The notes below the pieces were generated by a model that searched no databases, was not told where the DNA came from, and saw only the letters and a list, made by a program, of their open reading frames with translations. DNA of 64,000 nt from Pseudomonadota bacterium. Lineage in GTDB: Bacteria > Pseudomonadota > Gammaproteobacteria > Burkholderiales > JABEVD01. Positions 17,941 to 26,413 of the stretch are shown piece by piece. The position numbers and the translations under genes are program-made. The stretch's first letter is position 1. Each line of letters begins with the position of its first letter. The stretch lies in assembly GCA_021848825.1 (NCBI GenBank), contig JAJZTQ010000003.1, forward strand, positions 124,001 through 188,000, in the 5' to 3' direction.

Positions 17941-18603
17941 ATGACAACTAGTAGAAAGGCATATGGCGTGTTTGAAGGAGTGGAATATTACTTGATAAAT
18001 CAAGTAAAAAGCATTCTCTGCTATGAGAACCAACAATTCAATAATGCGCTGCGAAAAATCCTGCCTGCGGCGTCTGAACGATACTTGCACTGTTTTACCC
18101 GAAAAAAAGGAAAGTACAAACCAAAACACATTTATTACCATTCGGACGAGTACACTTCATATTTATACTTCGTCGCGAATGAGCTTTGGGTTCAGACGAG
18201 CGAACCCGAATATGCGGAAAAGCTCTATATGTTGAATCGGTTTCTGAATTCCGTTGATATATTCTACGATCGCAAAATGCCGGAAATATTCCACTTGGAA
18301 CACCCGATCGGTGCGGTAATCGGGCGTGCTGAAATCGGAAATTATTTTGTGGCGCACCAAGGCGTGACCGTTGGCGGTAATATGGATCTGGAGTTGCCAG
18401 TGATTGGTGAGAATGTGGTGTTATATACGGGATCAATGGTGATAGGCAGATGCACTATAGGAGACAACTGCCAGATCGGAGCTGGGGTGATCTTGATGAA
18501 TGAAGATGTCGAATTGGGTTCAACGGTGATTGCAGCGGAAAGAAAAAAATGCATTACATCACGCCGTGATTTTAAGTCACATTTTTTTAATACTTCCTTA
18601 TGA
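17941..18603 (+). CDS. serine-acetyltransferase-like hexapeptide transferase
   Basis: 220 residues with an all-helical N-terminal half and a C-terminal left-handed beta-helix (from about residue 120): HPIGAVIGRAEIGNYF, HQGVTVGG, then IGRCTIGDNCQIGAG. The histidine in HQGVTVGG corresponds to the catalytic one in CysE-type enzymes. In a polysaccharide locus such proteins usually O-acetylate or N-acylate a sugar. It lacks the last canonical coils, ending with a basic tail. Base composition is distinctly AT-rich. It overlaps the sulfotransferase gene by 4 bp. Confidence 0.75.
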   Translation: MTTSRKAYGVFEGVEYYLINQVKSILCYENQQFNNALRKILPAASERYLHCFTRKKGKYKPKHIYYHSDEYTSYLYFVANELWVQTSEPEYAEKLYMLNRFLNSVDIFYDRKMPEIFHLEHPIGAVIGRAEIGNYFVAHQGVTVGGNMDLELPVIGENVVLYTGSMVIGRCTIGDNCQIGAGVILMNEDVELGSTVIAAERKKCITSRRDFKSHFFNTSL

Positions 18604-19451
18604 ATATATCTCTTGTTATTTTAAGCGGTGCTATGCGCTCAGGTACTTCGGTACTAGGAAAGGTTCTCGGCTCTTTTGACCAAGTCGAGTTCTTCTACGA
18701 ACCAATGACCTTTGTCCGCCTGTTGTTAAACAAGTCCTCTCACGCGCTAGTTGACGATTATCTATATTTTGATTTGTTGATGCCTTCATTGGCCGGTAGG
18801 AATATCAACTTAAATCCGCATGATGACAGCTCGATTCACCACTACAAATCGAAGGCGTTTATTGAAAACAGACTCTCCAGGTCGTGGCCGTCTGATGTGA
18901 TTCATGAAGCAAATGACAATGTTACTTGCCTGGTGAAATATCCATCCTATGTGAACGAGATTGCCGATTTTGAATCGAAATCCTTTCCCACAAAGAAAGT
19001 GTATATAGTACGCGAGCCAGTCGGCAATGTGCTGTCCCTTCTACGCAAGAAATGGTTTAGCGACAGCGTCATTGAAGGGGGGGTTCGTGGTGATTTTAAG
19101 CGCGTAGAGAATCGAAATGCGCCTTTGTGGTTGTCTGATCAGGACGTGGATGCTTTTTTTCGGTTGAATGAAACTGGGCGATGCCTGTTCTACTACAACA
19201 AGGTTTTGGGCGTGGATTTGGACAAGTATCTCGTGGTTGTGAGCTATGAAAGCCTGTGCAATCGCCCGGCAGAAGCGGTGACAAATATTGGTCGAAAACT
19301 GGGCATCAAAGCAGGTCAACTGACGGATGTTTTAGTTGAGGGAATGCGGCCGGAACAAATCCAATCCTTGGATATGACCGAACAAAATAAGCTTGTTTAT
19401 GATGAGGCCATGTGGAATTACAAGCGAGTTCTAAATAGAGTCAATGTCTAA
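18600..19451 (+). CDS. sulfotransferase-family protein
   Basis: 283 residues. The PAPS 5'-phosphosulfate loop is at residues 9-20 (SGAMRSGTSVLG), and the 3'-phosphate-binding arginine region appears as YIVREPVGNVLSLL. It should transfer sulfate from PAPS, here presumably to a glycan sugar. It overlaps both neighbours, by 4 bp upstream and 8 bp downstream. No PAPS-making genes are in the window. Confidence 0.75.
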   Translation: MNISLVILSGAMRSGTSVLGKVLGSFDQVEFFYEPMTFVRLLLNKSSHALVDDYLYFDLLMPSLAGRNINLNPHDDSSIHHYKSKAFIENRLSRSWPSDVIHEANDNVTCLVKYPSYVNEIADFESKSFPTKKVYIVREPVGNVLSLLRKKWFSDSVIEGGVRGDFKRVENRNAPLWLSDQDVDAFFRLNETGRCLFYYNKVLGVDLDKYLVVVSYESLCNRPAEAVTNIGRKLGIKAGQLTDVLVEGMRPEQIQSLDMTEQNKLVYDEAMWNYKRVLNRVNV

Positions 19452-20598
19452 GAAACTTATCTTTATTGGTTCATTGCCGACTTCGAAATTATTTGGCGAG
19501 AAACTGGATGCATGGTGGTTTAGCAATCACGGTTTTGAGGTCGAGTTTTGGGACCTATCCAAGCTTTTCTTTACGAATGATAGGCTTTCCGCCTATTTCG
19601 GCGGAAAACACGACTATCGCTACATAGGTCCAGGCCATCGGATATTTGAGAATGTCGATGAGGCGAAAGGAGCGCTCTCGGAAATTGCCGACGGAACGAT
19701 AGTTTGGCACATCAGTCGCTTCTACAAATTGGCCCCCGATGACTGGATTTTCGCAGAGTTGCGGCGCCGAAATATTTCCTACTGTCTGCAGCATTTCGAT
19801 ACGCTCATCGAGCCGACCTCTATTGGTCAAAAGCCACGATATTGGTTGCGCACGCAACGGCAAAGATACCTCAACAAGCAATTGGCTCCTGAGTTTGTCG
19901 TTGGGTCCGGCCGGCTGGGCAGGAAGCAGTCGCAGTCGGTGGTTCCACAGGCTCGATTTGTCAGCATCCCTTCGATCAAGGTACTGTGGCGGCCGTCAGA
20001 ACCCATAGCAGATGGGGCGTACAATCTTTTTGTAGATGAAAATGTTGATTATGCGCCAGATGCGAACATGTTGGGTTATACGATTTCAAGCGACCCGGAC
20101 GCCTACTATGCGCGAATGAACAAATTGTTCGACGATATAGAAGAGTGGAGCGGGAGTCCGGTTATCATCGCGGCATCAGGTAAATATCATTACAAGCAAG
20201 ATAGATTCAACGGGCGACCCCTGATCTATGGACAGACACTTCGATTAATACAACATGCTCGTGGAGTCATTGGCCACATGTCACTGGCTTTGGAACAATG
20301 CTTAGTATCAGAAAAACCACTGCTCGTCGTGGATGACCCGAGCTTTACGGTAGAAAAACGTAGAGGGTATCCACTCTCCTTGATTCATTTATTGATCAAG
20401 CCAATCAACGTAGAGGAGGTCTCCAAGCAAACGTACCTCCAGGCAATGTCGCTCAAAATGGAAAATATGCGCAATTTGGTTCTCGATTATCTCAAAGAAG
20501 ATTCGGTAACATCTGACTATTATTCCATTATCAGTAGCGAACTCGGCGTTGATGCGAAGTTCGAACGGCGCCAGACGTCCGAAAAGGCGGGTAAATGA
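19444..20598 (+). CDS. unknown protein, possibly a GT-B-like transferase
   Basis: 384 residues, not assigned to a family. The N-terminus KKLIFIGSLPTSKLFGEKLDAWW looks like the first beta-alpha unit of a GT-B glycosyltransferase, and the C-terminal part (ARGVIGHMSLALEQCLVSEKPLLVVDDP) resembles the nucleotide-sugar-binding half of surface-glycan transferases. No signal peptide or membrane helices. It overlaps the sulfotransferase gene by 8 bp and the ABC transporter gene by 4 bp, so it is a working part of the operon. A nonulosonyl (sialyltransferase-like) transfer would fit the need of the locus but is only a guess. Confidence 0.65.
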   Translation: MSKKLIFIGSLPTSKLFGEKLDAWWFSNHGFEVEFWDLSKLFFTNDRLSAYFGGKHDYRYIGPGHRIFENVDEAKGALSEIADGTIVWHISRFYKLAPDDWIFAELRRRNISYCLQHFDTLIEPTSIGQKPRYWLRTQRQRYLNKQLAPEFVVGSGRLGRKQSQSVVPQARFVSIPSIKVLWRPSEPIADGAYNLFVDENVDYAPDANMLGYTISSDPDAYYARMNKLFDDIEEWSGSPVIIAASGKYHYKQDRFNGRPLIYGQTLRLIQHARGVIGHMSLALEQCLVSEKPLLVVDDPSFTVEKRRGYPLSLIHLLIKPINVEEVSKQTYLQAMSLKMENMRNLVLDYLKEDSVTSDYYSIISSELGVDAKFERRQTSEKAGK

Positions 20599-22343
20599 TC
20601 TATAGGTTACTGGGCATAACGGATCGCACGCGCCTAGTGTCGTTAATAGGCATGATGCTAATCGGCAATATCCTGGAAGTATTCGGACTGACCCTGTTAA
20701 TCCCGATTATTGAATTATTCCAGGGCAAAGAGAGCTCGATAAGCCGGTTCACCGCTGTGATCTCCGGTTTTGTCACGAGACTGGGTATTAAAGCGGAACT
20801 GCCTGCTTTTCTCGTCCTGTTTTGCTTGCTGTTTTTGATCAAGGGCGCCCTGATGCTGTGGATACGCCACGTCAGTGTAAAGATGGCTGCGAATATGCAG
20901 CATGATCTACGGATGCGCTTATTGGGGGGGTTGTTGCTTGCCAACGCTGGCTTTGTGCATGAATACAAGCAAGGTGCATTGCTCAGCGTACTCGGGGATC
21001 ACATCATTCGTACCGGCCAACTCCTGTTTCTCGCGGTGCAATTAGTGACGCAGTGGATGACAGTGGCGGCCTACCTGATATTTGTCTTGTTCGTCTCCTG
21101 GAAATTGACATCGGTATCGCTGGTGTTTGGCGCTTTGTTGGCGCCGGTCATTCTCTGGATGGGACGCAAAGCAAACTGGCATGGGAAAGAGTATACGCAT
21201 TTGCAGGAGGAGGCGCAGCATCGTGCATTGGAAGGGCTGCAAGCGAAGAAGCTGGTGAACGCCATGAACTGGCGAGATGCATTGGAACGCCGCTACGGCG
21301 AAATAAGCACCGGCGTGCGTGATCACTGGCAATGGATGGCTTATTGGTCAAATGGTCAAGGTCTGGTTATTCAACCGCTGTCCGTAATCATTCTGAGCTT
21401 GATTATCTGGTTGTCCATGCGCTTCAACTTGTCCGTGGCGATGCTTGGCGGATTTGTGTTGGCCTTTACAAGGCTGTTGCCAGCGGTTCAAGCGGCTGTA
21501 GCTATCGGTGGGGATATACAAGCGAATAAACCAAGTATTGAGAGAGTGTTTGAACTGCTTGAACAGGTTGAGTCCGCACGCGAACATTGTGGCAGTGTGC
21601 CTTTTGAGGGAATGAAACGCGCCATCAAACTTGAAGATGTTCATTTCCGCTACCCTGGGCGGGACTCGCTCATCAACGGCCTGGATCTCGAATTTCCGAA
21701 AGGAGCCACCGTTGCACTGGTTGGCCGTTCTGGAGTTGGCAAAACAACCATTGTAGATTTGCTTATCGGCTTATACCTGCCTGAAGCCGGACGAATCATG
21801 ATAGATAATACGGATCTTGTACAAATCGATTTGCGGCAATACCGTAAGCGTATCGCTTATGTACCGCAAGAAGCGGTATTGTTTCACGATACAATAAGAA
21901 ATAACTTGATTATCGGCCTGGAACGGAGGGTATCTGACGAGGAATTACGGGCAGTGTGTGAGCAAGCTGGCGCTTGGGAGTTCATCGTTGCGCGTACCGA
22001 TGGTATGGACGCACTTATTGGGGATCGTGGCGTGCAACTGTCTGGTGGTCAGAGACAACGTCTTGCCTTGGCTCGTGCTTTGTTGCGCGAGCCGGAAATT
22101 CTTATTTTAGATGAGGCTACCAGTGCGCTGGATCTGGAAAGTGAACGTTGGATAACGAGAACGCTAACTAATCTGCAGGACACTGGGCGATTGACCATAA
22201 TTGTCATCGCCCATCGCTACAATACGATTCGTCATGCCGATCGAATAGTGGAAATAAGCCATGATGGTGCGAAATTATTGGGCAATTGGCAAGAGTCGGA
22301 GGCGTACCTCTTGCGTGAATCCCAGTCGCTTACGATTTCCTGA
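20595..22343 (+). CDS. ABC half-transporter, MsbA/PglK-like
   Basis: 582 residues with an N-terminal transmembrane domain of about six helices (to residue ~320) fused to an ATPase. Walker A GRSGVGKTT is at 377-385, the signature LSGGQ at 482-486, Walker B and D-loop in ILILDEATSALD, and the H-loop histidine in VIAHRYNT. The family includes MsbA (lipid A) and PglK, which flips lipid-linked oligosaccharide. As no Wzx flippase is seen in the locus, it may flip the undecaprenyl-linked repeat unit. Arginine codons are mainly CGN, unlike the backbone. Confidence 0.88.
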   Translation: MIYRLLGITDRTRLVSLIGMMLIGNILEVFGLTLLIPIIELFQGKESSISRFTAVISGFVTRLGIKAELPAFLVLFCLLFLIKGALMLWIRHVSVKMAANMQHDLRMRLLGGLLLANAGFVHEYKQGALLSVLGDHIIRTGQLLFLAVQLVTQWMTVAAYLIFVLFVSWKLTSVSLVFGALLAPVILWMGRKANWHGKEYTHLQEEAQHRALEGLQAKKLVNAMNWRDALERRYGEISTGVRDHWQWMAYWSNGQGLVIQPLSVIILSLIIWLSMRFNLSVAMLGGFVLAFTRLLPAVQAAVAIGGDIQANKPSIERVFELLEQVESAREHCGSVPFEGMKRAIKLEDVHFRYPGRDSLINGLDLEFPKGATVALVGRSGVGKTTIVDLLIGLYLPEAGRIMIDNTDLVQIDLRQYRKRIAYVPQEAVLFHDTIRNNLIIGLERRVSDEELRAVCEQAGAWEFIVARTDGMDALIGDRGVQLSGGQRQRLALARALLREPEILILDEATSALDLESERWITRTLTNLQDTGRLTIIVIAHRYNTIRHADRIVEISHDGAKLLGNWQESEAYLLRESQSLTIS

Positions 22344-22526
22344 CTGGGAAAGGGGCGCCGTGATCAATGCTGTTGGATAAGTTACGTATGCCAGATACTG
22401 GACGAACTGCTGCGACCATCAGCGGTACTCTATCCTGTTTCTATGGCATGTGTTTTCGTCGACTGAGCCTTGAATTATTTGCAAGCATTTTGGGCGATTT
22501 TGCAGACTGGAAGAGAAGGGTGGCGG

Positions 22527-23336
22527 ATGGAAAATGGAGCTCTGGAAAAGTTTTACTCAACATGGTCAACAAAATCCGAGGCTGATGTAACGTACGATAT
22601 TGAAGCCGCAATGCGCAAAGCAGACGTCATAGTGAGCGATTTGCCGCGTGAATTCGTTGAAAGATTATACAGCGTTCTTGATTTCGGCTGCGGATATGGG
22701 GCGTTCCTGACTCGCTTCAAGCAGAAAGCCGGCGTTGAGATGGGCTTTGGGGTCGACTTTTCCGGGAGTGCAATCCATATTGCGCAGGAGAAGTATCAGC
22801 ATGAATCGCTTAAATTTTACAAACTTGCATCACTAGATTTGGCTGAAAATCTAGCATATCTCAATTCCATCGTACCGCAGGGTGTGGATTGTGTCTTACT
22901 CATAGACTTGTTGGAGCATGTTCCTGATTGCAGAGCCCTTGTGGATGGATTATCGAAATTCACAAAGTATTTTGTCATCAAACTGCCGGTAGAATCCTCT
23001 TTAATGGATAACTATTTCCTTACGAAGGAATACCCGAGTCCCTTGCACAGCAATGGGCATCTGCGTGAATTTGATCCAAACAATGTTCATTATTTTATTC
23101 GGCAGTTGGGTTTAACCCCGATTTACGAAACGCTTTATGTTTACCATATCGATGATGCGTTCCCACCTTGCCCGGAGAATGCTCCTCTTAAACAAAGGAT
23201 AGTGCGCAAGGGGCTTAAAATATTTAAACATATGGCTTCTTGGTTTCTTCCGCGCAAGATCTTTATGAAGCTGGTTGGAGGGGGTGGATATTTTTGTATT
23301 GCTACCTTTGACCATGCGCATGTATTAAACCCCTAG
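22527..23336 (+). CDS. SAM-dependent methyltransferase
   Basis: Class I methyltransferase of about 269 residues. Motif I is VLDFGCGYGAFL at about residues 49-60; the acidic end of strand 2 (GFGVDFSG) and motif IV region (DCVLLIDLLEHVPD) follow. The start at 22527 is preferred because AGAAGGG lies just upstream; ATG 22470 in the same frame has no such site. Probably methylates a sugar or a sugar precursor. Separated from the ABC gene by 183 bp and from the next methyltransferase by 10 bp. Confidence 0.82.
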   Translation: MENGALEKFYSTWSTKSEADVTYDIEAAMRKADVIVSDLPREFVERLYSVLDFGCGYGAFLTRFKQKAGVEMGFGVDFSGSAIHIAQEKYQHESLKFYKLASLDLAENLAYLNSIVPQGVDCVLLIDLLEHVPDCRALVDGLSKFTKYFVIKLPVESSLMDNYFLTKEYPSPLHSNGHLREFDPNNVHYFIRQLGLTPIYETLYVYHIDDAFPPCPENAPLKQRIVRKGLKIFKHMASWFLPRKIFMKLVGGGGYFCIATFDHAHVLNP

Positions 23337-23346
23337 GGAGAATGCC

Positions 23347-24099
23347 TTGACTACAACGCTGGCTCAACAAGAGGCGGAGGATCGCTTTCCTCGGAGCTTC
23401 ATAGACGATATCGCTAAGATCGACGTCGCGTCGAATTATTTCTCTCCAGTATGGGAAGAGACGGTTACCAATGTCGGAAAGTTTGAGAAAATGCTCGACA
23501 TCGGGTGCGGGAATGGCATATTTTCCGGCGAAGCCAAAGCGAGAACCGGATGCATCCTTTACGGGGTAGACGGAAGCGATTACGCTTTGCAGCAGGCGCA
23601 ATCAGTAGGCTTTGAGCAACTGGAGCATATCGATGACTTCAACATTGACAGGCTGCCGTTTGAATCCGAACAGTTCGACTTCTGCCTATGCAAGGACCTG
23701 CTTGAGCACTTGCTGCACCCTCAATTCGTTCTGACCGAGGCCGCGCGCGTGCTGAAGCAAGAAGGCTATCTGTTAGTGCACGTACCCAATCACTTCACAT
23801 TGCAGGGTAGACTGCGCTTCCTGTTCGATAACGATATCGATACTTACCACTACTTCCCCGGTGCCAAGCGTTGGGACTTCCCACATATCCGGTTTTTTAC
23901 GCATCAAAGCTTGGTTGAGTTGCTAGCGCTGGAGGGGTTTAAGGTTGTTAGAGATTTGAGCCACCACTTCGCGGTCATACCGGGCGGACGGCTATTGCCA
24001 GGCAGCTTCAGAAGGAAATTGACAGCCCGTTATCCTTCCTTATTCGCTCAGGGGTTTACACTGTTGGTGCAAAAGCATTCTCGCTCTTCCGGAATCTAG
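23347..24099 (+). CDS. SAM-dependent methyltransferase
   Basis: Class I methyltransferase, 250 residues. MLDIGCGNGIFSGEA is motif I, LYGVDGSDYALQQA motif II, and DFCLCKDLLEHLLHP the motif IV region; YLLVHVPNHFT is motif VI. The start is TTG with AGGGAG six bases upstream; the nearby ATG at 23342 is in another frame and terminates at once. Unlike the preceding methyltransferase it keeps a full seven-strand domain and little else, so the two are not recent duplicates. Confidence 0.83.
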   Translation: MTTTLAQQEAEDRFPRSFIDDIAKIDVASNYFSPVWEETVTNVGKFEKMLDIGCGNGIFSGEAKARTGCILYGVDGSDYALQQAQSVGFEQLEHIDDFNIDRLPFESEQFDFCLCKDLLEHLLHPQFVLTEAARVLKQEGYLLVHVPNHFTLQGRLRFLFDNDIDTYHYFPGAKRWDFPHIRFFTHQSLVELLALEGFKVVRDLSHHFAVIPGGRLLPGSFRRKLTARYPSLFAQGFTLLVQKHSRSSGI

Positions 24100-24119
24100 C
24101 TGTTTGTAGGCACAGTCAA

Positions 24120-25337
24120 GTGAAGATACTCATTTTTACAGAGAATGGCTATTGCGGAGGTTTGGATTCATTTCTTGTTACGCTGGTCAACCACTGGCCT
24201 AATGATGATGACGATCTGACTATTCTCTGCAATGCATCTCATCCTGGTTTGCCGGTGATCAGGGCCAGTGTTTCCAGGCCATGTACAGTGGATACTCACA
24301 AGGTGCCTACTTATCTCGATCTGAGGCGCCGTACCGAAGGGAATTCATTCCTTGAATTAGTCAGAAAGATTTTTTCCCCGTTACTTAGATACTCGTATTT
24401 CTGGTTTTACCTTAGAAGGCTTGGATCCTTGTTCCATCAGATCGATGCGGATCGTTTGATGGTCGTGAATGGAGGGCATCCCGCTTCCGACATATGCCGC
24501 GCGGCTGTCGTTGCTTGGGGTACAGAAAATCACAAGCCAGCCGCAATATACAATTTCCACAACCTCGCCACTCCCGTGCGTTGGTTTGAAAAATGGCCAG
24601 AGAAGGTGGTTGACCGGCTTGTTTTCCGTCATTCCAGAGCAATCATAGGGGTATCAAGGATATGTGCAGAGTCGTTAAGAGAGCGGATGGGAGACGATGG
24701 TATGGCCAAAGTGTCTTTCATTTACAATGGGATTTCGCTGCCTGTTTCGTTTTCGCAAACTCCCGATTTAAGGAGTGAACTCGCAATTCAGGCCGATTCC
24801 CCGCTTTGTGTAATGCTCGGCACGTATGAGCCGAGGAAAGGGCACGACTTCTTGCTGCAGGCATTCCAGAAAGTGGTAGCAGAGGTTCCGAATGCGCGTC
24901 TGCTGATTTGCGGTTATGGTTATGCCAAAGAAATCGATGCGGTCAGACGCCTTGTCGAGAAATATGCACTTACCGGCAATGTGACATTGCAGGGATTCAG
25001 AAACGACGTTGGTTCTATATTGAAGCAATCCGATTTGCTGCTGGTTGCCTCCCAGGCCTATGAATCATTCGGCCTCACAAGCGTAGAGGCAATGGCTAGC
25101 AAGGTCCCAGTGATTGCGACTAGAATTGGCGGCATACCTGAGGTGGTCAACGACGGAGAAGGCGGGTTCTGCATGGAAGCGAATGATGTCGCAGGCTATG
25201 CAAATCTTGTCGTGAAATTCCTGACAGATCCTGCGCTTCGAAAAGTTCAGGGAGATAGAGGATATCAGCGTTATTGTAGGATGTTTTCAGGTCAACGGAT
25301 GGCCGCGGATTATGCTGACGTCGTCCGGTCCTCCTGA
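24120..25337 (+). CDS. family 4 glycosyltransferase
   Basis: GT-B retaining glycosyltransferase, 405 residues, with GTG start. The N-terminal KILIFTENGYCGGLDSFLVTL carries the glycine-rich acceptor loop; the C-terminal donor domain has GTYEPRKGHDFLLQAF and the EX7E motif in ESFGLTSVEAMASKVPVIATRIGGIPEVV. It adds one sugar to the growing lipid-linked unit on the cytoplasmic face. It is the last gene of the compositionally distinct block; a 300-bp sequence with only small reading frames follows. Confidence 0.87.
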   Translation: MKILIFTENGYCGGLDSFLVTLVNHWPNDDDDLTILCNASHPGLPVIRASVSRPCTVDTHKVPTYLDLRRRTEGNSFLELVRKIFSPLLRYSYFWFYLRRLGSLFHQIDADRLMVVNGGHPASDICRAAVVAWGTENHKPAAIYNFHNLATPVRWFEKWPEKVVDRLVFRHSRAIIGVSRICAESLRERMGDDGMAKVSFIYNGISLPVSFSQTPDLRSELAIQADSPLCVMLGTYEPRKGHDFLLQAFQKVVAEVPNARLLICGYGYAKEIDAVRRLVEKYALTGNVTLQGFRNDVGSILKQSDLLLVASQAYESFGLTSVEAMASKVPVIATRIGGIPEVVNDGEGGFCMEANDVAGYANLVVKFLTDPALRKVQGDRGYQRYCRMFSGQRMAADYADVVRSS

Positions 25338-25415
25338 TGAAAAAATTGATCAAATAATTGAGAAAATGGACGTCGCAACACTGACAATGAAGAGACGCGA
25401 TAACAATAAGTCTAA

Positions 25416-25565
25416 ATGGTGGTTTCTGTGACTCTGGCAGATCTTGGCGTGGGTACGTTCGATGGCTTATGGTCTTGTTCAGAGTCTGTGGCGAATTTGG
25501 TCCATGAATGCCGGCAATCAGGTGTCGGCGTCAGGGAAAGATTTGTTTTGGAGGGGGAAAAATGA
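25416..25565 (+). CDS. small ORF (49 aa) in the spacer before rfbF
   Basis: An ATG-started frame of 50 codons (MVVSVTLADLGV ... VLEGEK). Not recognised. The stop TGA overlaps the ATG of the next small ORF (ATGA), and the GGAGGGGG near its end forms a strong ribosome site for that ORF. Either a real small protein in a coupled chain or a remnant of a deleted gene. No evidence for expression beyond the arrangement. The stretch 25338-25415 before it holds nothing I recognise. Confidence 0.3.
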   Translation: MVVSVTLADLGVGTFDGLWSCSESVANLVHECRQSGVGVRERFVLEGEK

Positions 25566-25639
25566 GTCAGCTCCTTTTCGAATCCGTGACGCGCCGGGAA
25601 ACGCGTAATTTTTTGATGCTGGATGGGGGGAGCTTATGA
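25562..25639 (+). CDS. 25-aa leader-like ORF coupled to rfbF
   Basis: Starts with ATG at 25562 after an unusually strong purine-rich site (GGAGGGGG, spacing about 5) and encodes a short arginine-rich peptide (MSQLLFESVTRRETRNF...). Its stop overlaps the ATG of rfbF (TTATGA), so ribosomes finishing it could restart on rfbF. It may be a translational coupling leader or the fused start of a lost gene. Confidence 0.4.
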   Translation: MSQLLFESVTRRETRNFLMLDGGSL

Positions 25640-26412
25640 AGGTTGTGATCTTGTGCGGAGGGCAGGGGACGCGCATTCGCGATGTTGCAGACAACATACC
25701 GAAGCCCATGATCCCGGTCGGGGGACTCCCCATACTTTGGCACATCATGAAGTATTACGCGTCCTGGGGTCACAATGAATTCATCCTTTGCCTCGGATAC
25801 AAGGGTATGGCCATCAAGGATTTCTTCCTCAATTACGAAGCGCATACCCGGGACTTCACGCTGCACCTGGGCAAATCCAAAATGATCGAATACCATACGC
25901 TCCACGACGAATCGGACTGGCGTGTGACGCTCGCCGATACCGGGCTCGGCGCCATGACGGGAGCGCGCATAGCGCGCATACGGAAATACGTCGGCGATGA
26001 GGATTTCATGCTGACCTATGGAGACGGCGTGGGCGATGTGGACCTTCGGCAGCTTCTCGAATTTCACAGGAGCCACGGCAAAGTCCTGACGGTGACCGGC
26101 GTCCGGCCTCCCGGCCGATTCGGCGAACTGGTCGGCGAAAACGGCCGGGTCGTCGAGTTCAACGAGAAGCCGCAGGCTACGGGAGGCAGGATCTCGGGCG
26201 GATTCTTCGTGGCGAATTCCAGGCTGTTCGACTACCTCGAAGACAGGGAGGATCTCGTATTCGAGCAGGGCCCGATGAGAAAACTCGTTGAGGATTGTCA
26301 GCTCATGGTGTTCGAACACGACGGATTCTGGCAGCCCATGGATACCTACCGGGATTACATCTACCTGAACGGATTGGCGGATAACAATGAAGCGCCCTGG
26401 ATCAAGTGGTGA
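25636..26412 (+). CDS. rfbF: glucose-1-phosphate cytidylyltransferase
   Basis: Makes CDP-glucose from CTP and glucose 1-phosphate, 258 residues, the full length of the family. N-terminal VILCGGQGTRIRDVADNIPKP is the nucleotide-binding signature; IMKYYASWGHNEFILCLGYKG and VTGVRPPGRFGEL are characteristic of RfbF rather than RmlA. The next gene is the CDP-glucose dehydratase, confirming the pathway. The ATG overlaps the stop of a tiny upstream ORF. Confidence 0.93.
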   Translation: MKVVILCGGQGTRIRDVADNIPKPMIPVGGLPILWHIMKYYASWGHNEFILCLGYKGMAIKDFFLNYEAHTRDFTLHLGKSKMIEYHTLHDESDWRVTLADTGLGAMTGARIARIRKYVGDEDFMLTYGDGVGDVDLRQLLEFHRSHGKVLTVTGVRPPGRFGELVGENGRVVEFNEKPQATGGRISGGFFVANSRLFDYLEDREDLVFEQGPMRKLVEDCQLMVFEHDGFWQPMDTYRDYIYLNGLADNNEAPWIKW

Positions 26413-26413
26413 C

